Shown piece after piece: positions 8,972-19,051 of a stretch of 41,430 bases of DNA. Source of the DNA: Thermoplasmata archaeon (GTDB taxonomy: Archaea; Thermoplasmatota; Thermoplasmata; Thermoplasmatales; Thermoplasmataceae); contig JAKACH010000008.1 of assembly GCA_021821635.1 (NCBI GenBank), positions 1 through 41,430 on the forward strand, written 5' to 3'. The position numbers and the translations under genes are program-made. Position 1 is the stretch's first letter; each line of letters opens with the position of its first letter. The notes under the pieces are model-generated. The model worked only from the letters and a program-made list of their open reading frames with translations. It was not told where the DNA came from and did not search any database.

Positions 8972-9985
8972 TTATTCGGTATAATAATATTTTTCCTTAT
9001 ACTTGAGAAGATTAACGCTCTCCATGCCTGCTGCGCTGATCTGCATCGTAATCTGCTTTCCTGCGGGATCCATGAGCATTGCTTCTTTCTCGTTAGCAGA
9101 AATAACCATGTAGTCAGATATTTCTGCCTTCATTTCAGAAAGCCTTATCCTTGAATGAATAAACTCGCTCCTTGTTACCTGGAGATGCATGCCACTCTCA
9201 ACAGATATTAGCTTTATTGCCGACTGGGATATTGAACTAACGATGTATTCATGATCGTTCATGTAAATCACGTTACCCCTGTCGAAATCAACTACCTTTA
9301 CCAGGTATGTGTACCTGTAGGTGTCGTACCCTCCTTCCCTGCCGAACATCTTCTTTGTTTTTGTTACCTCGCAAAAGAAACCTGAATTCATCCTGTTTAC
9401 AATGCTTTCGGCGAAACTCTTGCTTCCAAGGTAAAGGTCGTATCCGCCCTGCACGTTTTGTTGTTTCATGATGTATCTATTGCTTTTTGAATTTTCAGAC
9501 TTGCTTGCAAACTCTATTGTTTTGGCAAGCGCCTCGCCAAATATCCGAGACATCTTTCCTGATACAGGCCGGATCTGTACTATTGCTTCATAAGAGGATC
9601 CAGATATCTTATTGCACCTGGGACAACTGATGCTTCCTAATATGACTGGAATATCCACAAGCTGTTCCCCATGCACGCCATCGTTGCCCGAATAAGAAAC
9701 AAGACCCTTAGCAGTCTCCTTTCCCAGTGAAAGATCAGCTATGCTGACGGAATCAAGTGTAAATTTTGACCCATTTATTGAAACAGATTTCCTGGCAAGG
9801 GATTCTGCATCTTTTGGGGAAAAATTGTAAATCCAGTGCTTGCCTATCATAACCCCTCCGCATTTCCTGCACTGGGTTATCTGCATGGGTTGCACCTTTA
9901 GCATCAGCACCTGGTTAAGGCAATCGCTGCACAGGCCCATGGAAACCGCATCCTCTTTTCCGCACTTTATGCACTTTAAATTCAT
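8972..9985 (-). CDS. NMD3-family protein (ribosome biogenesis/export factor homolog)
   Basis: Four N-terminal CxxC motifs (CIKCG, CSDC, CRKCGG, CPRC), NMD3-like organisation. Confidence 0.85.
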   Translation of the reverse strand: MNLKCIKCGKEDAVSMGLCSDCLNQVLMLKVQPMQITQCRKCGGVMIGKHWIYNFSPKDAESLARKSVSINGSKFTLDSVSIADLSLGKETAKGLVSYSGNDGVHGEQLVDIPVILGSISCPRCNKISGSSYEAIVQIRPVSGKMSRIFGEALAKTIEFASKSENSKSNRYIMKQQNVQGGYDLYLGSKSFAESIVNRMNSGFFCEVTKTKKMFGREGGYDTYRYTYLVKVVDFDRGNVIYMNDHEYIVSSISQSAIKLISVESGMHLQVTRSEFIHSRIRLSEMKAEISDYMVISANEKEAMLMDPAGKQITMQISAAGMESVNLLKYKEKYYYTE

Positions 9986-11136
9986 TTTGGAAGACTCTTG
10001 TTTTTCCTGAAATACTTGACCAGGTTTGAAGCAACCAGGTGTTTCCTTATCTCAGTTGTACCTGCCCCAATCTGTCCCAAGATCGCATCTCTAAGCAGCC
10101 GCTCGACGCCCGAATCTTTGACATAGCCATAGCCGCCGTGGATCTGCAGTGCTTCCCTTGCTATATATTCTGCTGACTCGGCCGTGAAGAGTATTGCCGC
10201 CGCGGAATCTATGGCATTCATCCTGTCGTTCTGTATTTCAACAAGCGCCTTTTCACATAGTAGCTTGCTGGTTTCATATCTAGTGTACATGTTTGCAAGC
10301 TTTTCCTCGATTAGCTCAAACTCAGCTATGCTCTTTCCAAACTGCTTCCTCTCCACTGCATATTTGAGCGAAACCTCCAAAGCGTTCCTTGCGAGTCCAA
10401 CGAAAATGAATGAAAGTATAACTCTCTCGGCATTCAGCCCGCTCAGTATAATTTCCTTTCCCTCACCCTGCTTTCCAAGCACACGATCGACATTTAATGA
10501 CACATTGTCGAAGTAAATTTCTCCTGTTGGTGAGCCCCGCATTCCCATCTTTGAGAATTTTTTCCCCTTGGATACGCCCTTGTCAGTGTTAAGGACGACA
10601 AACGCAGTGAAGGAATCGCCGGTCCTTGCATACACAAGCATAAGATCTGCATATGGTGCGTTAGTGATGAGCGTCTTGCTGCCGTCAAGAATAAAGTGAT
10701 CCCCCTCCATTCTTGCCTGGGTCTTCATGGCAAGCGCGTCAGATCCTGATCCGGGCTCTGTCAGGCACAGGGAGGCAATCATCTCTCCGCTGCAAAGTTT
10801 CGGAAGGAATGTTTTCCTGATGTATTCGGAACCGTTTCTATATATTGAATCAACTACTAGGTTGCTGTGTGCACCATAAGACAATGAAAAAGATGCGGAA
10901 GAATATCCAAGCTCCTCTGTTACGATTGCCTGTGCATCGTAACCCAGGCCCGAACCACCGTATTCCTCAGGGACCGTTATGCCGAGAAATCCAAGCTTTC
11001 CTAATTTCCTGAATAGTTCCACAGGAAAGAAATCATCCTCGTCGATCTTCGCGCTGATTGGTTCCAGCTCTTTACGGGAAAATTCCCTGGCGGTTTCCCT
11101 TATCATCTTAAGCGACTCTTCTCTTTCGGTCATCAT
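9982..11136 (-). CDS. Acyl-CoA dehydrogenase
   Basis: CLTEPGSGSDA motif, YVKDSGVERLLRDAILGQIGAGTTEIRK C-terminus. Confidence 0.95.
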   Translation of the reverse strand: MMTEREESLKMIRETAREFSRKELEPISAKIDEDDFFPVELFRKLGKLGFLGITVPEEYGGSGLGYDAQAIVTEELGYSSASFSLSYGAHSNLVVDSIYRNGSEYIRKTFLPKLCSGEMIASLCLTEPGSGSDALAMKTQARMEGDHFILDGSKTLITNAPYADLMLVYARTGDSFTAFVVLNTDKGVSKGKKFSKMGMRGSPTGEIYFDNVSLNVDRVLGKQGEGKEIILSGLNAERVILSFIFVGLARNALEVSLKYAVERKQFGKSIAEFELIEEKLANMYTRYETSKLLCEKALVEIQNDRMNAIDSAAAILFTAESAEYIAREALQIHGGYGYVKDSGVERLLRDAILGQIGAGTTEIRKHLVASNLVKYFRKNKSLPK

Positions 11137-11494
11137 GATTTCCAGACATGCTAATTTAAATTATAATGTTGTTTAAGTATACCGCCCATAGAGACATTCT
11201 ACCATGATCATATATATGGTCACTATCTTTTGGGAATGTTTTCAGGATTGACCTGACTCTCGCATTTGCAGTAGTGTGGCAGAAAACAGCCTCAGCATCA
11301 TAACCAGCAATGTAAAGCATGCTGACAATGGAGTCCAAACCAATCAGACATGATACAGTTACTTATGAGAACAAAATCACGTGAAATATACCGAATCCAT
11401 TATATATCTATTATACATATTAAACGGATGGTGGAAGGAAAGAAAAACGATATTGCTTTTAACATATCCACTGTTAAATTAATAGGTGACAGAA

Positions 11495-12829
11495 ATGAAT
11501 GTAGATCCAAATCTAACAAAGTACATGATCAAAGTAAAGATTACGGCGGATGGGGTGGTTGAAAAGCCCGACGTCGTCGGCGCAATTTTTGGCCAAACAG
11601 AAGGACTTCTTGGAGACGAGCTAGATCTTAGGGACCTCCAGAAAGGGGGTAAAATTGGACGAATAGAAGTAGAGATAGACAGCAAAAAGGGACGCACTGA
11701 AGGTTCAGTTTTGATCCCTTCTGGGCTGGATCAGGTGGAAACATCCATTCTGGCTGCTTCATTGGAAACAATTGATAGGATAGGTCCATGCAAGGCAAAG
11801 GTAGACGTTGAATCCGTAGAGGATGTTCGAATCCAGAGAAGGCAGAAGATTGTCGAGAGGGCCCAGAATCTTTATAAGAAGATGAACCAGGGGTCCAAGA
11901 ACGTCAGTGAAAGCCTTGTCCAGTCCGTGCGGGAAGAAGTCGAGAAAGGTGAGATAATTTCATATGGCGATGAAAAGCTTCCAGCTGGCCCTGCAATAAA
12001 GGATTCCGATTCAATCATAGTTGTCGAGGGCAGAAGCGATGTGCTTAACCTTCTTAAATACGGAATAAAGAATACAATCGCAGTTCAGGGGACAAACATA
12101 CCTAAGACTGTACAGGAACTCTCCAGGCAGAGAACAGTAACCGTGTTCCTGGACGGGGACAGGGGAGGCGACCTTATTTTGAAAGAGATGCTTCAGGTTG
12201 CGGAAGTTGATTTCGTTGCCAGGGCACCCCCGGGCACAGAAGTCGAGGAGCTGACTTACAAGCAGCTATTCAAGGCACTTAAATACAAGACTCCTGTGGC
12301 ACAGTATCTTGCAATGAAGGGGATGACAGAAGAACTCAAGGAACTCCAGGAGAAGAACATTGCTGAGAAGGAGGAATCTCCAAAGAAGCCTGCCGAGAGC
12401 AAGCATGAGATCAGGGCCGAACCAAAATCTGAGCATCCATCTACCAATCAAGTTGTAAGAGAGAAAGTAGAGGAGGCACCGCAGGTTGCTGTTGCCAAGG
12501 TTGTGGAACCAGACCAGGCGGGCACAAAGGTGGACCTCAAGGACAGCGAAGCCATAGAACGGAGGCTGTCGACACTTCAAAAGGAAAAACTTACCGAGGT
12601 ATTCAACGAGGATGGAGAAGTTCTATCATCCTTCCCGCTTTCCGAGGCCTTTGATGGCCTTTCTGCAGTGAAATCTGCATTCGCAATTTTGACCGGCGGC
12701 GTAGTATCGCAGAGAATGGTTGATATTGCACATGACCTGGGAGCCAGGCAGATTTACGGAATAAAGGTCTCCAATCTTACAAAGAAACCAATAGATCTGA
12801 AGGTAGTTGAATGGGATCGTCGTTCGTAA
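11495..12829 (+). CDS. dnaG: Archaeal DnaG-type primase (Toprim)
   Basis: Toprim motifs IVVEGRSDVLNLLKYGIKN, VFLDGDRGGDLILKEM; archaeal N-term NLTKYMIKVKITADGVVEKPDVVGAIFGQTEGLLG; ATG 11495 preferred over 11486. Confidence 0.95.
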   Translation: MNVDPNLTKYMIKVKITADGVVEKPDVVGAIFGQTEGLLGDELDLRDLQKGGKIGRIEVEIDSKKGRTEGSVLIPSGLDQVETSILAASLETIDRIGPCKAKVDVESVEDVRIQRRQKIVERAQNLYKKMNQGSKNVSESLVQSVREEVEKGEIISYGDEKLPAGPAIKDSDSIIVVEGRSDVLNLLKYGIKNTIAVQGTNIPKTVQELSRQRTVTVFLDGDRGGDLILKEMLQVAEVDFVARAPPGTEVEELTYKQLFKALKYKTPVAQYLAMKGMTEELKELQEKNIAEKEESPKKPAESKHEIRAEPKSEHPSTNQVVREKVEEAPQVAVAKVVEPDQAGTKVDLKDSEAIERRLSTLQKEKLTEVFNEDGEVLSSFPLSEAFDGLSAVKSAFAILTGGVVSQRMVDIAHDLGARQIYGIKVSNLTKKPIDLKVVEWDRRS

Positions 12830-14310
12830 ATGCCGATTATACAGACTTAGTAGATACTTCCCAGGTAAAGATACCTGCATCACCGCTCGACAGGATTATC
12901 GGTCAGGCTGAGGCAGTCAGGCTTGCCAAAATCGCAGCAGCCCAGGCAAGGCACCTTCTACTTGTAGGTCCGCCTGGGGTTGGAAAATCAATGATAGCAC
13001 AGGCGATGTCCTTCTACATACACAGACCAACGGAGGAAATAAGGGCAGTGCATAATCCACTCAGGCCGGAAAGGCCGCTTGTAGAGATAAAAACTGCAGC
13101 TGAGGTGCTTGCTGAGAAAGATGAGGAATCCGCCCTTGAGGAGCAGGTTCTTGACCCGAAGGATGCACCGCCGTTCGCAGCGGAGAGACTCGGGTTCCGA
13201 TGCCCGAGATGCGGCTTTATTTCATCTTACACAGAGACGGTATGCCCAAACTGCAATGCGCCAAAGACGCAGGTTTCACAGACAGGTCCGTTTGGTGACG
13301 TTTTCAATGTACTTGGAGCGGCTTTTGGAGTCCAGAATAACACTGACAGAGTTACATCCACTAGGCGTGTCGGCGACAAGGAGGAAGTGGTTATTTATGA
13401 GCGGTCGGGCGACAAGATCAGAGTACTTGACGAAAGGGCTCTGGAGAAGAAGAGAAAGCTGGAAAAGAGGAGCCCCACCAAGGTTATAGTTCCTCTGGAC
13501 AGGAACCCCTTCGTGCTTGCTACCGGTGCGAGCGAAACCGAATTACTGGGTGACGTGCGCCATGATCCATACGGCGGCCATCCGCATCTTGGAACACTCC
13601 CTTATGAGAGGGTAGTGGCAGGATCGATACACGATGCGCATCAGGGCGTTCTCTTCATAGATGAGATAAGCCATCTTGGATATATACAGAGATACATACT
13701 TACGGCAATGCAGGAAAAGGTTTTTCCCATCACGGGGAGGAATCCACAGAGTGCAGGGGCAAGCGTCAGAATGGACAAGGTTCCATGCAACTTTATACTC
13801 GTGGCAGCATGCAACATCAACGATCTTCAGTACATACTGAGCCCCCTGAGGTCCAGGATACTCGGCAGCGGTTACGAGGTGCTAATGGATACTACGATTC
13901 CCGATACACCAGAAAACAGGGGAAAATATATACAGTTCATAAGCCAGGAAATAACATCAGACGGCAAGATACCCCATATGGAAATTTCAGCATGCGAACT
14001 TGTAATTGAAGAGGGAAAAAGAAGGGCCAAGGAAGTTGATCACAGGGATAATTCCCTGACATTGAGGCTCAGGGAGCTAGGCGGCCTGATCAGGGCAGCA
14101 GGCGATATCGCCAAGACCGAGGGATCACGCCTCATTACCACTTCACATATGAAGGAAGCACTTAAAATTTACATTCCGGTAGAGGAAAAAATCAAGAAAG
14201 TATATGGCAATCTGGGAGCAGCATACGACATAGAGAATTCGCTCTCACAGAAAGGGAACCAGTACGAGATGACATATCACAACTACAACGAAGACAGGTC
14301 ATATCTTTAG
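12811..14310 (+). CDS. Lon-like AAA+ ATPase with zinc-ribbon insertion, no recognisable protease domain
   Basis: Walker A GPPGVGKS (12967..12990), Walker B GVLFIDEISHL, CxxC-x10-CxxC insertion (13201..13254), ends after the AAA lid. Confidence 0.85.
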   Translation: MGSSFVNADYTDLVDTSQVKIPASPLDRIIGQAEAVRLAKIAAAQARHLLLVGPPGVGKSMIAQAMSFYIHRPTEEIRAVHNPLRPERPLVEIKTAAEVLAEKDEESALEEQVLDPKDAPPFAAERLGFRCPRCGFISSYTETVCPNCNAPKTQVSQTGPFGDVFNVLGAAFGVQNNTDRVTSTRRVGDKEEVVIYERSGDKIRVLDERALEKKRKLEKRSPTKVIVPLDRNPFVLATGASETELLGDVRHDPYGGHPHLGTLPYERVVAGSIHDAHQGVLFIDEISHLGYIQRYILTAMQEKVFPITGRNPQSAGASVRMDKVPCNFILVAACNINDLQYILSPLRSRILGSGYEVLMDTTIPDTPENRGKYIQFISQEITSDGKIPHMEISACELVIEEGKRRAKEVDHRDNSLTLRLRELGGLIRAAGDIAKTEGSRLITTSHMKEALKIYIPVEEKIKKVYGNLGAAYDIENSLSQKGNQYEMTYHNYNEDRSYL

Positions 14311-14592
14311 CCTGTCTGCCAGGCTGTTTATCTCGTGCGCGATTTCAAGGTCCTTCTCGGATATGCCGCCCTGATCATGTGTAACTGATTCTATCACCAC
14401 CTTGTCGTAGTAGACGCATATATCAGGGTGGTGATTGACTCTTTCAGCGATGTTTTCAATGTCCTTCATGAACCTCAACGCGACCTTGAAGCTGCCAAAC
14501 TGCACTTCCCTGTAAAGCTTGCCCTCCCTGACTTCCCAGCCTTTGAGTCTGGCAAGCCCGGTTTTTATCTCCTCGTCCTGCAGCAGAGTCAT
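14299..14592 (-). CDS. phhB: Pterin-4a-carbinolamine dehydratase
   Basis: Sequence ERVNHHPDICVYYDKVVIESVTHDQGGISEKDLEIAHEIN, the family signature. Confidence 0.93.
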   Translation of the reverse strand: MTLLQDEEIKTGLARLKGWEVREGKLYREVQFGSFKVALRFMKDIENIAERVNHHPDICVYYDKVVIESVTHDQGGISEKDLEIAHEINSLADRLKI

Positions 14593-14845
14593 CCGAAAAA
14601 CACCAGAAGGGTCGATTGTCGATTCAGCAAGCGTCCTGTCAGTATTCTAGCATTTTGCAACAGACCTTTTCCTGTAAACATAAACACAGCTTTGATTAGC
14701 AGGGATGTATAAAAATATTGTTCTTACGAAATGGTATGATTCTTGATCGAATTGTTACATAAGTTTTTATGATGCACACAGGGAGGCTTATCCGTATCTC
14801 ATATTTTTTGCCTGCAGCCAGTAGAGCAAAACTTTCAATTAGCGG

Positions 14846-15526
14846 TCAAAGTTTGAGCTCTACTACGCACTTCCTGTCCCCTGTTGAAAATTTTTCTTTT
14901 ATTTTGAAATCTTCTCCGACTACTCCTTTCACGATGTTCATTCCAAGCGAACCGCAGATGGCTCCAGCGTTTTCTTTTGCCAGGTCATAGAATATGCAAT
15001 TATACCTTACGATCTTGGCTGATCCGCCTTCGACCACGAGTTTCGCAGAGTAACCCATCTTATTAAGCGACTCAACGAAGAGGCGGAGCTTGTCAAGTCT
15101 GCTTCCCCCGTCCGCTTCCTCATCAAGTTTTTGGTCATTTATGGCATAATTCTTCACAAGCTTATCTGCCACGCCGGCAAGAAGCCTGTTTAGTGTATCT
15201 TCTCCCATCTCTCCCCTGATTTCGTTCATGAGAAGGGAAGCAAGGGCAGCATATCTTTTTGGAAAGAGATCCATTCCCTTCTCGGTAAGGTCAAAGACCT
15301 TCCTTGGCCTGCCCGCCAGAGCATGCCTGAAGTCGTACTTGACATATCCTTTCGCAATGAGGGAATCCATGTGTTCTTTTACCGCGTTCTTGTTTATGCC
15401 CAGCAGCCTGGACAGGTCATCCATTGACTTCGAACTGTAACTTAGTTCCTGCAGAACCCTACCCCTAACTGGCCCAAAGAGCTCCGTTAGCGACTTATCA
15501 ACAGGATATTCTTCCAACATTTCCAC
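14846..15526 (-). CDS. sufR: SufR-like HTH repressor of the SUF operon
   Basis: N-terminal wHTH, C-terminal YNCIFYDLAKENAGAIC...GDRKCVVEL with cysteines as in COG2345/SufR; divergent from sufC. Confidence 0.82.
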   Translation of the reverse strand: MEMLEEYPVDKSLTELFGPVRGRVLQELSYSSKSMDDLSRLLGINKNAVKEHMDSLIAKGYVKYDFRHALAGRPRKVFDLTEKGMDLFPKRYAALASLLMNEIRGEMGEDTLNRLLAGVADKLVKNYAINDQKLDEEADGGSRLDKLRLFVESLNKMGYSAKLVVEGGSAKIVRYNCIFYDLAKENAGAICGSLGMNIVKGVVGEDFKIKEKFSTGDRKCVVELKL

Positions 15527-15550
15527 TACGAAGATAGAATACTGGATAGT

Positions 15551-15560
15551 ATTTATAATT
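15551..15560 (-). promoter_or_regulatory. TATA box for sufR
   Basis: aattataaat on minus strand, centre about 29 nt before the sufR ATG. Confidence 0.55.
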
Positions 15561-15567
15561 TGGTCAC

Positions 15568-15591
15568 TTTAAACATTAAAAAGTGTTTAAA
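15568..15591. promoter_or_regulatory. Candidate SufR operator: inverted repeat TTTAAACA-N8-TGTTTAAA
   Basis: Perfect 8-bp arms, 8-bp spacer, in the sufR/sufC divergent intergenic region, right arm overlapping the sufC TATA box. Confidence 0.6.
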
Positions 15592-15593
15592 TA
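15586..15593 (+). promoter_or_regulatory. TATA box for sufC
   Basis: tttaaata, centre ~28 nt before ATG 15618, consistent with a leaderless transcript. Confidence 0.55.
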
Positions 15594-15617
15594 GGATTAT
15601 CACATCCCAGACTGTAT

Positions 15618-16358
15618 ATGACAACACTCGAAGTGAAGAATCTTGCAGCTTCAATAAACGGCAAACAGATACTGAAGGACGTTTCCTTCACAATGCATGG
15701 CGGGGAAATACATGCTCTTATGGGTCCTAATGGGGCCGGAAAGAGCACCCTGGGTTATGTCCTGATAGGCCACCCAGACTATGTCGTTACGCATGGATCT
15801 ATCAAGCTCGACGGCGTGGAACTTGTTGACAAGCTTCCGGAAGAGAGGGCAAAAGCCGGTCTTTTCCTTGCCTATCAGACACCTGTAGCGGTCCAGGGCG
15901 TCAAGCTTTCGACTTTCCTAAGAATGGCATATAACCAGTTGCATCCAGATTCAAAGATGAAGATACAGGACTTTTATGATGAACTGAAACGCAATCTCAA
16001 CAAGGTTGGCCTGGACGAGACATTCATGTCAAGATCAGTGAACGAGGGTTTTTCGGGTGGAGAGAGAAAACGTGTAGAAATATTACAGATGATGATGCTG
16101 AAGCCGAGGTTTGTTATCCTCGACGAGATAGACTCCGGCCTGGATGTTGATGCCTTGAAAATGGTGGCCGAGGAGATCAAGAAATACTTTTCAGATCAGG
16201 TGGGTTTCCTGATTATTACGCATTACCAGAGGATACTGAAGAACATTGAGCCGGGTTTTGTCCATATCCTGGTTGACGGAAAAGTGGTAATGGAAGGCGG
16301 AAACGACATATCGCTGCGCATAGAAGAAGATGGTTATGACTGGATAAGAGGTGCATGA
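15618..16358 (+). CDS. sufC: Fe-S assembly ATPase SufC
   Basis: Walker A GPNGAGKST, signature FSGGERKRVEILQMM, FVILDEIDSGLDVDAL. Confidence 0.97.
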   Translation: MTTLEVKNLAASINGKQILKDVSFTMHGGEIHALMGPNGAGKSTLGYVLIGHPDYVVTHGSIKLDGVELVDKLPEERAKAGLFLAYQTPVAVQGVKLSTFLRMAYNQLHPDSKMKIQDFYDELKRNLNKVGLDETFMSRSVNEGFSGGERKRVEILQMMMLKPRFVILDEIDSGLDVDALKMVAEEIKKYFSDQVGFLIITHYQRILKNIEPGFVHILVDGKVVMEGGNDISLRIEEDGYDWIRGA

Positions 16359-17802
16359 AATGGTTGTAGAATATTCAAGAGAAGAGGAACTTGAGCGCTT
16401 GGTGCATGAACTGAAGACTGTAAAGACATCAGACTGGGAATTCCACGACAAGGATAACTCCGTCTATTCAACAGGGAAGGGTCTAAACAAGAAGGTTGTG
16501 GAGGAGATTTCTGAGATAAAGAAGGAGCCTGACTGGATGAGGCGTCTTCGCCTGAAGGCTCTCGAGATCTTTGAATCAAAGCCCGTGCCTACCTGGGGCC
16601 CCGATCTTTCCGGAATAGACTGGGAGAACACATCATATTACAACAGGCCGGATGAGCGGAAGACAAATAACTGGGATGAAGTCCCTGATCAGATAAAGGA
16701 TACCTTCACAAAGCTCGGCATTCCCGAGATGGAGCAGAAATACCTCGCCGGCTCCGTGGCCCAGTATGACAGCGAAGGCGTGTACCATAACCTCAAGAAA
16801 GTATGGGAAGACAAGGGCGTAGTATTCATGGATCTTGACTCCGCTGTCCAGAAGTATCCGGATCTTGTGAAGGATTATTACTGCAGGGCAGTTCCAGCCA
16901 GCGATAATAAATTTGCTGCACTGAACGGAGCTGTATGGAGCGGCGGGTCCTTCCTCTATGTCCCCAAAGGAGTCCAGATAGACATGCCTCTTCAGACATA
17001 CTTCAGGATGAACGGCGAATCAACAGGGCAGTTTGAGCACACCATAGTGGTGGCAGACGAGGGATCGAAGGTCCACTATATAGAAGGATGCACTGCGCCG
17101 AGATATGAGAAGAACTCGCTACACAGCGCAATAGTTGAAATTTATGTCAAGAAGAATGCAAAGGCAAGATACACAAGCGTCCAGAACTGGTCCAAGAGCG
17201 TATACAATATGCCTACAAAGAGATCATGGGTCGACGAAAACGCGAACATGGAATGGGTCGGCGGATCTCTTGGATCTAAGGTTACTATGCTCTATCCCTC
17301 ATCATATCTCAGGGGTCCGAGGGCAACAGCGTCTAACCTCAACATATCGCTCGCTGGGCCGGGTACGGTAAAAGATACAGGCGCAAAGGCAATTCATCTT
17401 GCCCCTTACACACAATCGAAGATCGTGGCAAAGAGTATAAGTATTGAAGATGGAAAGGCCATTTATCGGGGTCTCCTGAGGGTAAATAAAGGTGCCACCG
17501 ACGCAAAGAGCCGGGTGCAGTGCGACGCCCTCCTGATCAACGACGAGTCGGCTTCCCTGACATTTCCGCATGATGAGATATATGACCCCACAGCGACATT
17601 CTCGCATGAGGCTTCAGTGGGACGTATAGGTACAGAAGAACTCACCTATCTCAGATCTCGGGGCTTGACAGAGGATGAGGCATCTTCGATGATAGTCCTT
17701 GGTTTCCTCGATGATGTTATGCGCGAAATCCCAATGGAATTCGCGGTGGAAATGAACAGGCTCATAAAACTAGAAATGAACAAGTTAGGCGCCGTAGGAT
17801 GA
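16351..17802 (+). CDS. sufB: Fe-S assembly protein SufB (start may be ATG 16360)
   Basis: SufB-type sequence: YVPKGVQIDMPLQTYFRMN, EGCTAPRYEKNSLHSAIVEIYVKKNAKARYTSVQNW. Confidence 0.97.
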   Translation: MHEMVVEYSREEELERLVHELKTVKTSDWEFHDKDNSVYSTGKGLNKKVVEEISEIKKEPDWMRRLRLKALEIFESKPVPTWGPDLSGIDWENTSYYNRPDERKTNNWDEVPDQIKDTFTKLGIPEMEQKYLAGSVAQYDSEGVYHNLKKVWEDKGVVFMDLDSAVQKYPDLVKDYYCRAVPASDNKFAALNGAVWSGGSFLYVPKGVQIDMPLQTYFRMNGESTGQFEHTIVVADEGSKVHYIEGCTAPRYEKNSLHSAIVEIYVKKNAKARYTSVQNWSKSVYNMPTKRSWVDENANMEWVGGSLGSKVTMLYPSSYLRGPRATASNLNISLAGPGTVKDTGAKAIHLAPYTQSKIVAKSISIEDGKAIYRGLLRVNKGATDAKSRVQCDALLINDESASLTFPHDEIYDPTATFSHEASVGRIGTEELTYLRSRGLTEDEASSMIVLGFLDDVMREIPMEFAVEMNRLIKLEMNKLGAVG

Positions 17803-17806
17803 TCCA

Positions 17807-19051
17807 ATGGAAGAGTACGAGGACTTAATAAAGAAAAGATTCAATGACGCTTCCTTCAATTACAGGGCCAAGGCATTCAGGGAATTCCTGAGGAGCCCGG
17901 TCCGTACGTTCAAGGAAAGTCCAACAGTGAAGGACTACGTTGAGATAGCTGACGGAGAACTCGAGAGCATGCTTATCGAGTCCGAATCTGGCGTCTCGGG
18001 GAATCCTGTCTTCTCAGATGATTCTCAGATACGGTTTGTCGATGACCGGCTCTTAGCGGTCTCAGATAAGCTGGAGCACAAGGGTGTGCTTGTCCTTGAC
18101 TACGTGAGCGCTGTATCCGGCGACAATTATGAGTTAAAGAAATTTTTAAACTCGTATATTGGTTCTGATAGGGAAGAATTCCTCATAAATGCCGCTTGGA
18201 AGAATGGTTTTGTCATTTATGTTCCAGCAGGTACAAGGGATTTGACAATAGACATAGAATCCTTCTCTGATGCCTCGCAACCAATTGCCGCAAAGAACAT
18301 AATTGTGTGCGGTGATGATTCTTCTGTGTCAATCAATGATGTATACAGGTCCTATGGGGTAGGAAACGGTGTTCATGGAAAGACTGTCTACATTTACCTG
18401 GGGAAGCGGTCCACTCTTAAGTACAACTACCTTCAGGAGAAGGAGAGGGGAATCCTGGACATAGCGTTTGTCAAGTCATTTCTTTCTGAATTTGCAGATT
18501 TTACCTTCTATCATGTGAACAGGGGTGCTTCTAGAACACTGTTTTCAAACACTTCCTATATGGAGGGAGAAGGCTCAAGCTTCAAGACATTCGGTGTGAG
18601 TTATAGCGATGGCGACCAGAAATTCGACATCAGGGACAGCAGTTTCCAGACCGGCATTGCCAGCTCTGCTGACATAAAGGTCAGGGGAGTCGTAAAGGGA
18701 AAGAGCCTCACCATCCACAGGGGAAATATAGACATAGAGGAAAAGAGCATAAAGTCGACCGGTTTTTACGATTCAAGGATCCTTCTGCTTTCCAAGGACG
18801 GATACGCCAACAGCAAGCCAGGGCTGATCATCAGAAACAACAACACGAAGTCAAAGCATGCATCGTCGATCAGCAGCCTCGACCGTGACCAGGTTTTCTA
18901 CCTGCGATCCAGGGGTATTCCCGAAGCGGTTGCACGAAGCATGCTTACTGAGGGTTTTCTCCTCGCGAACCTTGAAAACGCGTCAAGCGAAATACTTATT
19001 GATAAGGTTCATACTTACTCCGAGGAGATAATACGTGAGAGTGAACCCTGA
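17807..19051 (+). CDS. sufD: Fe-S assembly protein SufD
   Basis: SufB/D family C-term FYLRSRGIPEAVARSMLTEGF; position in suf operon. Confidence 0.93.
   Translation: MEEYEDLIKKRFNDASFNYRAKAFREFLRSPVRTFKESPTVKDYVEIADGELESMLIESESGVSGNPVFSDDSQIRFVDDRLLAVSDKLEHKGVLVLDYVSAVSGDNYELKKFLNSYIGSDREEFLINAAWKNGFVIYVPAGTRDLTIDIESFSDASQPIAAKNIIVCGDDSSVSINDVYRSYGVGNGVHGKTVYIYLGKRSTLKYNYLQEKERGILDIAFVKSFLSEFADFTFYHVNRGASRTLFSNTSYMEGEGSSFKTFGVSYSDGDQKFDIRDSSFQTGIASSADIKVRGVVKGKSLTIHRGNIDIEEKSIKSTGFYDSRILLLSKDGYANSKPGLIIRNNNTKSKHASSISSLDRDQVFYLRSRGIPEAVARSMLTEGFLLANLENASSEILIDKVHTYSEEIIRESEP

Noticed and set aside
11156-11338. 60-aa minus ORF in the acd-dnaG intergenic region
   Set aside because: Short, no recognisable domain, no good promoter; could be a decayed gene but not supportable.
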